Positions 1 through 11,189 of a DNA stretch of 60,000 nt are shown here, piece after piece; within the stretch, counting starts at the first letter, position 1, and every line of letters begins with the position of its first letter. A program made the translations under genes and the position numbers. The notes under the pieces were generated by a model. That model did not search any database and was not told where the DNA came from. It saw only the letters and a program-made list of their open reading frames with translations. The stretch is from Cryptomeria japonica (Eukaryota > Streptophyta > Pinopsida > Cupressales > Cupressaceae): positions 685,326,583-685,386,582 of the forward strand of contig NC_081412.1 of the NCBI RefSeq assembly GCF_030272615.1. The letters are read 5' to 3'.

Positions 1-1834
1 TTTTATTTACCCATTGGGGTACTAGGGTCCATATGTTGTTCTTCTCAATTTGATCTAGTTCCTCATCCATAGCTTTAACCCAATGATCATCACCAAATGC
101 TTCCTTAGTAGTTCTTGGTTCAATAGTGGAGATCATGCAGGAATTTTCTCTGACTCTTCTTCTGGTTAGTACTCCAGCATCCTTATCCCCAATAATATAT
201 TCAGGATTGTGATTCGGTCTCACATATCTTGGAATAACATGATCATTATCTTCAGGTTCAACTTATTCATTATCATCATCTTCTTCTGAATTTATTTATT
301 CTAGTTTAATTGGTACATTAGTATTTGCTTTGCCAGTTTCAAATTTCACAGTTTTTGGTTCCAAAAACAAAATGCAAGGATCTTCATCCTTTTTCTCCAA
401 ACTTGTTTCCTCTGAGACTTTAGGATATTCATCCACTCGAACAACAACACTAACATTAATTCTCTGTGTACAATTGTTAAAACACTTATAGGCCTTAGTA
501 TTGGTAGAATAGCCAAGAAATATACCTTCATCATTTTTAGCCTCAAATTTTCTAATATAATCACCTCTCTTAATAAAACATTTGCTTCCAAATATCTTGA
601 AATAACTAACATCAGGTGATCTTCCATACCAATATTAATAAAGAGTCTTGTCCTTACCTCTTTTTACCATAATCTGGTTCATAGTGTAGACAGTTGTGCG
701 GACAAACTCTCTCTAGAAAGTTTTCGCTACACCTCCTTGTATCAACATCATCCTAGCAGCTTAAAAAACTGACCGGTTGTTTCTCTCTGTGATACCAATA
801 TGTTGTGGTGTCCTCAGTGCAGGAACTTGTCATTTGATATTATTTTCTTCACAATATCTAGTGAATTCCTCAAAAGTAAATTCACCACCTTGGTCTGTCC
901 TCAAACACTTTATCTTCTTACTGCTCTACTTCTCAGCTAAGGCTCTGAATGCCTTGAACTTTCCAAAAGATTCAGTCTTATCCTTCAAGAATGTGACCCA
1001 CATCATCCTTGAGCAATCATCAGTGAAGATCATAAAATATCTATCACCTTGAATACTTTTTGTCCTTATTGGTCCACAAAGATCTGTATAAACCAAATCT
1101 AACAAATGTTCCACTGAAAACGATTTGCTCTTGAAAGTTGAGGATGTCATCTTTCCCAACTGACATTCCTTACATAGAGCATTAACTGGTTTGTCCAACT
1201 GAGGCAAACCTCTCACTATCTTGGACTTACTCACTTTAACAATGTTATCAAAGTTTATATGACAAAATCTCCTATGCCAAAGCCAACTATCATCTATCTT
1301 TGCAATTAAACAATTGCTGACTTTAGGATTAAGGTGAAACAGGTTAACTTTAGTTTGCTTCCCAGTTGCAATCAGTTCACCTTTTCTGCCATAGATTTTG
1401 CACATACCATTCTTAAACTCCAATGGGTAGCCTTTGTCATTGAGTTGTGCCACACTCAATAGACTGTTCTTTAAACCTTCAACCTAGTAAACATCATCTG
1501 CACTGATCTTTCCATTAAGAGAAATAGTTCCTTTACCTTTAACCATGTAGGGTGAGTCATTACCAAATCTTACAACTTTGCCATCAAATTCCTTCAAAGA
1601 AAGAAAATTTCTCTGATCACCAGTCATGTGATGTGAACAACCACTATCAATGATCCAATCATCAGATTTATCCATCCTAGATACTAATGCCTTGTGGTCT
1701 GGTATCTCTTCTTTAATGGCTACAAACACAATGTCTTCATTAGCATCACCATCAGATTCTTCATCAGTGATACCACCATCAACAACAATAAGACAATCTC
1801 TTTTGCCTTTACCCTTATACTTCTTGAATTTCTC
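1..1834 (-). pseudogene. Ty1/copia pol fragment: protease, integrase, start of reverse transcriptase (decayed)
   Basis: This is the front part of a copia polyprotein read on the minus strand; it runs off the left edge of the window. The order seen is protease (WIIDSGCSHHMTGD near 1635-1665, catalytic DSG), the GAG-pre-integrase/zinc block (WHRRFCHINF near 1255-1285 and a C-x2-C pair near 1165), the integrase core (YTDLCGP near 1080, RTDQGG near 895, ITERNN near 800, giving D, D, E), and at the edge the start of RT (AMDEELDQIEKNN near 40-85). Protease before integrase before RT is the copia order. The frame is broken by stops at 926-928, near 1484 and at 1835, and by a shift between about 630 and 780, so it cannot make an intact polyprotein. 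It continues the gag at 1835-2698 in the same frame. The lineage within copia was not settled. Confidence 0.9.
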
Positions 1835-2698
1835 TCATTTGTGCTCATTATCACCATTAGGACAATTAGCGGCTATGTTTCCAATCTTGTTGCATGAAAA
1901 ACATTTCAAAGGTAATTTACCTCTATATTTGCCTGTACCTCTAGGCAACTGCTTGGCCAACAATGCTTCAAGATCAACTAAATTTTCTTCATCATCAGCT
2001 TTTCTGCTAGATCTAGATTCATAACTGTGACTGGCATCTCTACTTTTCCTCATAGATGGGTTAGAAACAAAAGCTCTAAATGCATACTCGGATTTCTTTA
2101 TACTACCATCATAACCATTTAATTCAAAAGCAGTAAGCTTGCCAATGATGGAGTCAAGAGTTACCTTAGTTTTGTCAATGGACTTTAGCTCCTGAATGGC
2201 TACAACTTGGATAGCGTAGACTGATAGCAGGGTTCTCAATACCTTACTGATCACTGTGGCATCTTCCACTTTACCTCCTGCACTCTTAATTTCATCGAAA
2301 ATCCCCTTTATCATTTGACCATACCGTTGGATATTCTCGCCTTCTGTCATTAGCATGTCATCAAACTTTCCTCTTCGACTCTCTTCTTTAGCAATCTTAA
2401 CATGTTCATCACCACTATAAATCTCTTCAAGTTTTTTCCATACCTCATATGCAGTCTCTAGACTATGAACATCTGCATACTCTGCATCAAACAAAGAACT
2501 GATAATGGCCTCTAATGCTTGATGATTGTTTTGTTTCTCTTTCTTTTGATCATCAGTCAACATCCCAGTAGGTGCAACATATTTAATATCGACGTGTTCC
2601 CATTACTGGCTTCCCAGACTCTTGATATAAATTTTCATTATGTCACTCCATATCCTATAGTTCTCTCTATTAAACTTTGAACCTTCCTTCTTCATCAT
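1835..2698 (-). pseudogene. Ty1/copia gag (UBN2-type) with a defective zinc knuckle
   Basis: Capsid-like protein of the copia element, read on the minus strand. The start is placed at 2698 because an ATG there opens MMKKEGSKFNRENYRIW, a typical copia gag N-terminus that binds or folds around the W. Residues such as AYEVWKKLEEIYSGD and the following helices are the UBN2-type gag core. Near the C-terminus is a zinc-knuckle CFSCNKIGNIAANC; the position that is normally histidine (GHIAANC) is asparagine, which should weaken RNA binding. A TAA stop near 2607 interrupts the first 35 codons and another stop at 1835 separates gag from the basic KKYKGKGK region and the protease. The primer site lies 57 bp upstream, so order and spacing fit the 5' end of an element. 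Confidence 0.88.
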
Positions 2699-2754
2699 GA
2701 TCTGCAAGATCTTTACCTCGATTTGTTAGGCTTAGACCTTAGAGGACCTTATTA

Positions 2755-2766
2755 ACTCTGATACCA
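2755..2766 (-). other. Primer binding site of the copia element (initiator Met tRNA)
   Basis: On the minus strand this reads TGGTATCAGAGT, 11 of 12 bases of the common plant copia primer site TGGTATCAGAGC that pairs with the 3' end of initiator tRNA-Met. It lies 2 bp inside the LTR end and upstream of gag, which is the expected place. Confidence 0.85.
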
Positions 2767-2768
2767 AT

Positions 2769-4117
2769 TGATGGTATGATGAAAGAATAAGTATTCGATC
2801 AACTACTGAGAGGGGGGGTGGGTGAATCAGTAGATAGAAAAACTAATACAAACTTCACCAATCTCAAAATCAATATCTCAAAGTAAACTTAGGACTATCA
2901 ATGTAAAACCACTGTCAAGATAAAAAATCATAAGATAAACCGATTGACTGTTACAAGAAATTAATAGTAAACAACTTCAAATAAACATCCAAATGCTTTT
3001 TCATATGTCAACAAACTTCATTTCTCAATGCTTCTAGTTATCATAAATTATCGAAGTAGTTAAGTAGTTAAGTAAATCAACCATAAGAAGCATAACCACA
3101 AAAACATTCACCACTTGACATAAATATTTTTGACGTGGAAACCTAAATGCGAAAAACCACGGTGAGATGAGACTCACAAGATAACTATCTGAACTCTTCT
3201 GAAGTTCGCCATGTTAGGAGCCTAGCTTGTTAAAGCTTTACAAAAGTCATGTTAAGAACTGATCTTGTTAGGAGTCACTCGGTTAAGGGATTGACTACAA
3301 TGCCATGTTAGAAGCAATACCCTATAAGGAGTAACCTCGATAGAGGATTTGAAAATCCAAGCTAATGGATCACCTTGTTAGAGGATTTAAATAGCACCAA
3401 GCTTGTTAGAGCTTACCCAGTTAAGGGATTTCAATTCTGCTGTAATCGATAGAAAATAATAGGAGTTTGTAGTGATCAAATCCATTCCATGCTCCTATCT
3501 GCCTTTACTCAAACTGCAGCTACATCATTTGGTTTGGCAACCATACACTCAACTGATCTTTGCCAACACTGAAACTAAACAACTTCATCGACCTTATAAA
3601 CAAATCAATTAGGTCAATAACACAACAAAAACCTAATTCTCATAGAGATTACAAAACAAGCCGGTTCAAGTATGATTGTTGGATTACATAGAAATCTCTA
3701 CACATCAATCAAGAAAACCTCGATCGCTCCTTGATTACCGCTTCATCGAACTTAGTAACTCATCACGCTCTTTGCATTATATCCAATATACTTTCTCATT
3801 CCCTAGACAAAAACCGTTACTTCAATGCACCAAAATCACTTGAAATTGTCTTCATACAATAATCATACGTGTCATAATAATTGTCGTTCATCATTAGATC
3901 ATAAACGAATATAACGAATTCACCAAACTTAATCGGTTAGGGTTTATCAAAAGCAACAAGTAGTGTTTACTGGTTACTGGTTACTAGTTCACTCCATAAA
4001 TTCTTCCTACCGGTTACAAAACAATATTACAACAATATCAACAATATCATTACCGGTTAATTGACATCAATGACAACATAACATATCATTAATGCAATCT
4101 TCATGCAAATGCCAACA
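2769..4117 (-). repeat. 5' LTR of the copia element
   Basis: The inner edge (TGATGG on the plus strand at 2769) is fixed by the primer site 2 bp away. The outer edge is placed at 4117, where the plus strand reads CCAACA, because that gives near-matching short inverted ends (TGTTGG and CCATCA on the minus strand). An alternative outer edge is 4083 (TGTTATG on the minus strand). The interior has the run of G at 2811-2818 and a stretch of short, related phrases built on 'ttgttagagc / agttaagggatt' at 3200-3440. The partner 3' LTR lies left of the window, so the end and the target duplication could not be checked. Confidence 0.75.
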
Positions 4118-5865
4118 CCAATATTTTGATCTTGCCCCCTTTGCGCTAGGGTATGTGCATGAGAATAAGATGGTTCCATGTTTCTCTTCAATGCTTTCTC
4201 TCCATTAGATAGATAATTGATAGGAGTGTTAGTTTGTTCTTCATTCACACTAGATACCCTAGAAGAGGTACAAGTATTAGGTTTTCCATTAGCATCTCTA
4301 GGATTGAGATCTACAAAAGATTTAATGTGATCTATAAATGAAATAAATTTTCCTAAAAATATCACAATAACACAACATGAACTATACATTAAAGCTTTAA
4401 GATCTAATTGATTGAAAGGAAGAATTTTACAAATTCTAAAAATGCAACATGTCAAAATGCTATGAATGAAAAGAAACAATGTGAAGTGAAAGAAGCCATT
4501 ATCCAACACATGATTATGATAAATATAAGTGAAAATAAAAGTAATCATATGTGAAATCAAATAAATTAGATCTATTAAGTGCCATGACTAATATTTAACA
4601 TGAGATCTGAAAATTAAATTGATGAATTGTGCAAACCACAAATCCAACTAACCAAAATAAATTAAGATTTTTATGATATAAACCTCTAAATTAATGTAAT
4701 TTGATTAAAATGAGATCTATAAATTTAAATTTAAATTTTGAAATGTTTCTAAATCATATTTAAGACTTGATTAATCCAAATTAAACAACCCACAAGCTCA
4801 ATTTTAGAATTAAAAATTAGGGTTTTTATGAAATTAACCTCTAAATTTTTAAAATTCAATGAAAAATTAAACTTGTAAATATAATTTTGAATTTTAAATT
4901 GCATAATCACTCAGATTTGAGAACAAAAATCAGAACTAAAGGTGTAAGGAGCTAGGTTCACCAGAATGTGATGGTGAAAAATTAGGATTTCCACCATTAG
5001 ATGTATGAAAACCACTAATTTTTACTTGGAAACCATTACATTAGGGAAAAATAGGAATTTGATAGATCTAAACCTAAGAGTTTTAAATGTTTACTAAATT
5101 CTAGGGGTGTTGAATGCCTATTCTTTCCCTTGAGTTTAATTGATTTGTTAACTTTGTTGAAATTAGGGTAAATGAGCTGAAATTAATGTAATTATGTGTG
5201 AACAGTGAGTTACGATCGTCGAATCAAGCCATGAACCTAAATATAAGGATTATAAGAGGACATAGATCTATTCCTAGAAGGAGTTCCTGATTTGTTGGGA
5301 CTAGTGTGACGATTGCTTTGGTCCTTCAAACTTTTCGCACTCCAATAGGGGAATGATTTCTCTGTAAATAAAGCTTATCTTGAAGATCTCAACTCCATAC
5401 CTACTTCCTACACACACAAAAAAAGGGGAAATAGGGGTTTGCCAAGTCAAACCTCAATTTACGAATCAACCTTGAATGAAATGTTGCAAATATTGAAATA
5501 AATAATGGAAAGATATACCTTAGATCTACAAAGATCGATAATGATGCTTTACTTATTGAATGTAATCACATATGTTGTATGAAATGGCATGAACATGAAA
5601 AACCCTAATCACACACACATGCTTGCATATGAATGTTGTAATTTGCTCCACAATGATTGAATGAAGAATATGCAACCTTGAAGACTTTTGAAAAATGCTT
5701 GATGATGAGCACTTCAACGCTTGAATGCTTTAGGTCGAATGCTTGGAGTCTTAGGATTGAAATGAATTGATTAATTCCTTTATATATTAGGGTATAGGTC
5801 AATTTACCAATTAGGCTGACATAAATGGTCATATTGAGCCACCGACTTCATTTCTTGCTGAAGAG
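4118..5865. other. AT-rich stretch without a recognised gene; possible minus-strand promoter
   Basis: No coding region that I can support. A 167-codon open frame on the minus strand (4057-4560) has no recognised domain and runs into the LTR. On the minus strand a TATATAAAGG lies at about 5779-5790; followed by an untranslated-looking sequence it could be the promoter of a decayed LTR in minus orientation. This is only a suggestion. Confidence 0.3.
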
Positions 5866-6180
5866 ATGGGTCCACGGGGGCTTTACTTGCTAATCCTAGG
5901 TTATCGCACGTGCATTCATGGAGTACTAAATAATCCCCCTATTTTAAAAAAATATTACCCTAAACTCCTTTTTTGTCACCCCTTCCCAATACACAACCCG
6001 AATTTAAAACCTCCCTATTTTTACCAGATATTGTATATTTTCATAGCCCAAATTAAAAACCCCCCAATTTTTACCAAAAAGGCAATATATTGTTTTAGAT
6101 TTTTGGGATATTAAACCCCCCAATATGAATGCACATGATATAATATTTTCTACCCAGTGAAGCCCCCATGGATGGGTCTC
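5866..6180. mobile_element. MITE-like element with inverted ends of about 50 bp
   Basis: The left end (5866-5920) and right end (6126-6180) are imperfect inverted copies: both contain GGGGGCTT-CACT-like and TGCATTCAT blocks in mirrored order. The 200 bp between hold C-rich and A/T-rich phrases that are themselves partly repeated (CCCCC followed by AATTTTTACCA). No coding capacity. The length, the inverted ends and the absence of genes fit a small non-autonomous DNA transposon or foldback element. The target duplication is not clear and the superfamily is unknown. Confidence 0.55.
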
Positions 6181-6439
6181 ACGCCCTCCTTGAAAATTGG
6201 GCCCCAAAGAGGGGGACCAAAGCACTAGGTGTGTTGGTCTAGGACCTAGGAGCTTCAATTAAGGGACAAAATCAAGATCCAAGGAGGAGGACGCACCTCC
6301 ATAGAGTCATTTGGTAGGTGTGATGAACATAAAGAATAGAGTTAAAGCATTGAATGGACCTAGATAGGAGGCGAGAGGGAGACATGCTAAAGTAGGGGCA
6401 CAAGCATGAGGTGTAAATTGGCCCAGTGATAAATTATGT

Positions 6440-7660
6440 TATAGGGAGATAAAAGTAGAGAGGGATTGGAAGAGAGGCGGGTAGAGAGGGAGGGATAGAT
6501 AAAGAGAGTAAGAAGAAAGATCTAGAGAGAGAGAGAGGGAGGGAGGAGATAAATAGAGAAAAGGATAGGGGAGATAGAGAGTAAAGATAGATGGATAAGT
6601 AGAGAGGCATAAAGAGGGAAGGAGGGAGGGATGTATGTATAAATAAAGAGGATCGGAGGGAAATTTATTTAGACAAATAGAAGTAGGTAGGAAAGGAGGG
6701 AGAGTTATGTATAGAGAGAGAGAGAGAGGGGAGAAGATAGATATAAGTAGAGATAGAATGATAGAGAGGGAGGAGGGAAGGAGAGCTATGTAAAAAAATA
6801 AAGGGAGTGAGAGGGATGTATGTAGAAAGAGAAGTCTAGATCTTGGAATGGAGAGGAGAGTGAGATAGAGAGAAATAGAGAGAGGGGGGAGAGTGAGAGT
6901 GATAGGGAGAGAGACAGCTATAAAGCTTGAGGGAGACAAAGAGAGTGAAATAAAAAGAAATAGAGAAAGAAGGAAGGAGAGAGTGAGGGAGGGAGAGAGG
7001 GTGAATTATGTAGATAAATATAGGTAGGTAGGGAAGGATGTAGAGGTATTTATAGAGGGGGAGAGAGAAGATAGAGGTAAGTATAAAGGGAAAGGTTGAG
7101 AGTGAGATAAGTAGAGAGGGAGCATGGGAGGATTGGATGGAGAGAGAGAGAGAGAGGGTGGGTGGGGGTGGAGTTATGTAGGGAGAGGTAGAGAGGAGAT
7201 AGATATAAGTAAAGAGAGGAAAGGTGAGAGAGGTGGGGAGGGGGAGAGAGAGGTAAGGTCAAGAGGAGAGAATTATGTAAGTGATGTGGGTAAATAAGAG
7301 AGGGAGATGTAGAGTAGAAGGGTGATAGAGATAAGTTTAGAGCTTGGGGAGAGAGGAGAGAATGAGATAGAGAGATGGGGGAGACAGAGTCAGAGAGGGG
7401 AGAGGGAGAGTGATAGAAAGAGAGATGGGTATATAGATCAAGGGAGACAAAGAGAGTGAAATAGAGATAGAGAGAGAATGATAATAGTAGCTTAGTGATT
7501 ACTAAAATTTGACTGTCTAAGAAATAATGAGATGTAGAGCTTGGGGAAAGAGGAGAGAGTGAGATAGAAAGAGGTAGAGAAGGAAGAGAAAGAGAGAGAT
7601 ACAAAAATAGATAGGTCTATATCTTGGGGGAGACAAAGAGAATTCAAAATAGAGATAAGA
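6440..7660. repeat. Purine-rich low-complexity tract (GAGA/GGGA)
   Basis: About 1.2 kb in which the plus strand is mostly A and G, built from GAGAGA, GGGAGG and GATAGA words with rare pyrimidines. The block TTGGGG-AGA-GAGA around 'gcttggggagagaggagagaatgagatag' recurs at about 7330 and 7535, so part of it arose by local duplication. The long Leu/Ser/Tyr open frames on the minus strand (6439-6939, 7050-7604) follow from this composition and are not genes. Confidence 0.85.
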
Positions 7661-8059
7661 AGATAATTATGATAGGAGCCTATTGATTACTAATATTTGA
7701 ATAAGTTTGAAAAATTATAAGATCTCCTAAAATTTAGAATTTGCATTATGACTCTTAGAGATTTGAAACCATTCTCAGACATCTTGCCAATATATACATA
7801 AATTATGACTTAGATATTATATTTAATGTATATATCCTAATTAAAAAAACAAGGGAATTCCAAAGGCATTAGCATCTAGGGGCATGTTCCTTTTTGAGCT
7901 TTATGTCAATAGAACACACACATGTTTTGTTTGTTTACCATAACACTTACGTGTTATTTCGTGTGAATGTTTTTCTCTCATAAAAGAACAATGTTTCTAT
8001 TTAAAATAACATGTACACATTTTTAATTCAAATTATATGTATATATTTTGACTTGTACT
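7661..8059. other. AT-rich spacer, nothing recognised
   Basis: Read on both strands; no gene, repeat boundary or regulatory signal that I can support. Confidence 0.6.
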
Positions 8060-8861
8060 TAGACTTGCATGACAAGCCTTAGGCTTGGAAGCTTCATTTC
8101 CCTCATTTTTGCATGTTTTATTCTTCCAATTTAGTTTCTCAACTTCCTTGTCATCAGGTTTACACATTATTAGGCTGGTATTTGTTAAATTACCATCAAA
8201 ATTTCACACATCTTCTAAGCTTTCTAACCATATAATTTTTTTAGATTTGAACAAACTAAACATATTATTTTTAATTTTTTTACCAACATTTCCATAGTTC
8301 TCAAAAACATGTGTACAATTTTTTTAATAAATTTTTACCTACTTGTCCAAATTTGAAATAAATTATATATTATTGTTATAAAATTCATTATTTACACTTT
8401 AAAAAAAAGGTATTTTTATTTTTTATTATTTGGCACAAGCTATTTGACCCACACAAACAGGTATCTAATTTTTAGGACAAGTCCACTTCAAAAAACCATT
8501 AGAAAAAATACTTAATAAAAATTACAAAAAAATACACAAATTATAGTACTCACTCTTAACTATCTTTATACCAAATGGTTTTTCAAAGTACTAAATGCAA
8601 CTATAAACTTTTTGACCTAAAAAAAAGTAGGAACACTTTTGTGGGCAGGATGAATTTGACCCTCTTAATCTTATTCATTTTTGAAAAACTTGAGTAGTTT
8701 AGAAACTAGATTCAGAGTACTACAATTCTTGTTCTTTTAGTTTCTTGAATTTTGAGCTCACAAGTCTCAAATTGCTCCTATAAGTTCAGGTTCGGCTGAT
8801 TTTAGAAAAAAAAAGTTGTCACTTGTACCTCCCTTTTGTTCACCATCTTGGTACACTTACC
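8060..8861 (+). repeat. Dispersed repeat, copy A (inverted partner at 24752-25604)
   Basis: About 800 bp that match, in reverse orientation and at roughly 70% by eye, the segment 24752-25604. Shared landmarks include CTTGTCATCA-GGTTTACAC (about 8140-8165), TCTAAGCTTTCTAACCATATAAT (about 8213-8235), CTCACTCTTAACTATCTTT (about 8550) and a common terminus whose inner-to-outer reading is CACCATCTTGG-ACACTTACC. Both copies stop at the same terminal base, which suggests a transposon end. The short open frames here are not conserved as protein between the copies. Confidence 0.75.
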
Positions 8862-11189
8862 TTTAAAATATTTGGCAACCTAAATTTTTTGGTGAATATT
8901 TTTTCTTCCAATGTTGGTGTGAACAAGGAAAGGAAGAATGTATTTAGTATGAAAAATATTATAGAAATGGAAGGAAGGAATAAAGGTCTCTCCCACAAAG
9001 AAAAATTAGCTAGTAAAAGTGTATGAAAACAACTTCCTTCAATAAGATGAAGTAGGGGCTTTATACTATAGTGGGTTTAGTTGATTAAGGGATACTACAA
9101 GTGTGGCATACAAGATCCCCTCATATAAGTTTACTTGTCAAGCTCTAATTACTTATGCGAGAGTTTATTGTACTCATATTAACCTATGAAAAAAATGTAA
9201 TCAATTTTCCAATGGTGGAATGAGTACATTACTCTCTAGGTTAGAGTTTCTCATTTGAATTGAGTTTTCTCCAAGTCAAAATTATTATGAATAATTTTTG
9301 TGTTCTTACATTATTATTTTCTATATTAAAAATATAAATTTATTTATTTATTCCTTTTTCATACTTGTCATAATAATCTAAAAACTATTGCCTATGGTAT
9401 AAAGTATTTATTGATTAATTATGAAAGTTCTTTGCATTGGAATCTATTTTGAGTTCATGAATAGGCATGTGGAATAACCACCTTAGTTCATGAATCAATG
9501 GAAGGTTATTGAGGAAGAAGTGATTGGACCCTCTTTTGGAAGGCACAAATAGGAGAAGAAAGTGATTGAGTATTTGTGGTGTAGGAAAGTAGCTTGTCCT
9601 CTTTAAGCAATGGTTGGTATAGAAAGAAGGTTGTAGGACTCCCCATCATGGGGTTGTAGTTTTTAGGTATTTCTAACTTGGACCCTTTTGTAGGACTATG
9701 TCTCTTGGAAAAAAATAACCTCATTATTTAGTATGTATTTGAACATGACTCATATTTAAATTTTTTATGTAAACTTAATTTTCTCCAAAGAGGGTCTCGA
9801 TAGAACTTGCAATCGAGGAATTGATTGAAAAATAATAATTATGAAAAATAAATTTTATTATTAAAATTAAGTTTACAAATATGATAAGTAATACAATCCA
9901 ATTAGCCCAATATAGAGCTATGGCATATTATGAATGAATAATTTAGAAAAGTTAAAGTTAAAAGATTGAAAGTACTTAGTTGATTTCAATAGCCAACGGA
10001 TAGCAAGTCCACTATATTAATCATAAATTTTAAATTGTAGTTCATAATCACTTAAACTTGAATACATCACACATATAAAAATGGAATTAAAACTATATCA
10101 TTAAAATTTAGCCAAGGTCAACTATGTGGCACGAAAATGAACCACATCATATCCATGCATGTAGAACTGACCTTTGACTCATGAAATGAATTTGTGACCT
10201 AAAGACCTTATGTGCCTCCAAAATGATCTCAAACAAGATAATTGAATTTGAACTATACCGTCACAATAGGTAGGGTCAAATATGTGCCATAGAAATAAAC
10301 CACATCAAATCCATGCATGCAAAAATGACCTTTGACTCATTGAAATGAACTTATGACCTATAGACCTTATGTACCTACAAACTAAGATTCACCTTAATGT
10401 CTATACATGAAATAAAGATTGATGATGTTGACAGACATTTTTTGGAGCTTGCTAAGTGAGAATCTTCTCCTTATAGCAAGCCTCTTTATTTTACTCAATA
10501 TAATAAGAGAACGTGCAAAAAATGTTGAGGAATTGTAAAAAAAAATGCAAAATGGTAATAAATGGACCTAGTATTCATGATTCTATATTTTCAAGATTAG
10601 TTGACAAAGAGATGATGTAATCATAATAATTTTTTTGAACTTGACTCAATTAGATAAGGAACCCTATATAATGATTTATTGATGGAATGGTGGATAAAGT
10701 CAAACCTAGATGATTATATGAGCAAACGGTAATGTTTTTTAACTTGACTTAGGCATATTTTGAAATTTTTAACATGGGGGTTGATGCTTAACAACTATTT
10801 GGAAAGGGGTTGTGGTGGGTTCATACTTAAATTTGAATTTTAAACTTAGGGGATTGAATACGTGGATGTAAAAACTAAGTAGATCAAATGTACAATCATA
10901 GGCTTGAATCTAAGAAAGGAAGAGTAGTTTGAGAGATGATAAAATGTATGAGGATGAGTTTAATTTGTTTCTCATGATCAACTAAGAATTAGAATCCACA
11001 TAAATACATAATCAATCAAAATCATACACTATGATAAATATACTAAATACCCACACAAAATAACATAAAATAAAAAATATATATTTTTCACACTTGGTGA
11101 ATAAAAAATGTACATTAGAATAATTCAATAATTCATTAAAAAAATTATTTGCTACATAAACTCATATTCTTCAATTACCTATTTCACTT
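8862..11189. other. AT-rich region without genes
   Basis: No coding region or RNA gene that I can support. The only structure seen is the tandem duplication at 10100-10383, listed separately. Confidence 0.6.
10100..10383. repeat. Tandem duplication, unit about 158 bp, two copies
   Basis: Both units carry the same run of landmarks: GGTCAA-TATGTG, AACCACATCA, ATCCATGCATG, TGACCTTTGACTCAT, GACCTTATGT. The offset is 158 bp (10116 and 10274). The copies have drifted by many substitutions. No coding. Confidence 0.8.

Noticed and set aside
2769-4083. LTR outer end at 4083
   Set aside because: Possible TG start, but 4117 gives better matching inverted ends (TGTTGG and CCATCA).
4057-4560. 167-codon open frame on the minus strand
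   Set aside because: No domain recognised; its end overlaps the copia LTR and its start is in AT-rich DNA.
6439-7604. Two long Leu/Ser/Tyr-rich open frames on the minus strand
   Set aside because: They follow from the purine-rich simple sequence, have no domain, and their composition is that of a GA/CT repeat.
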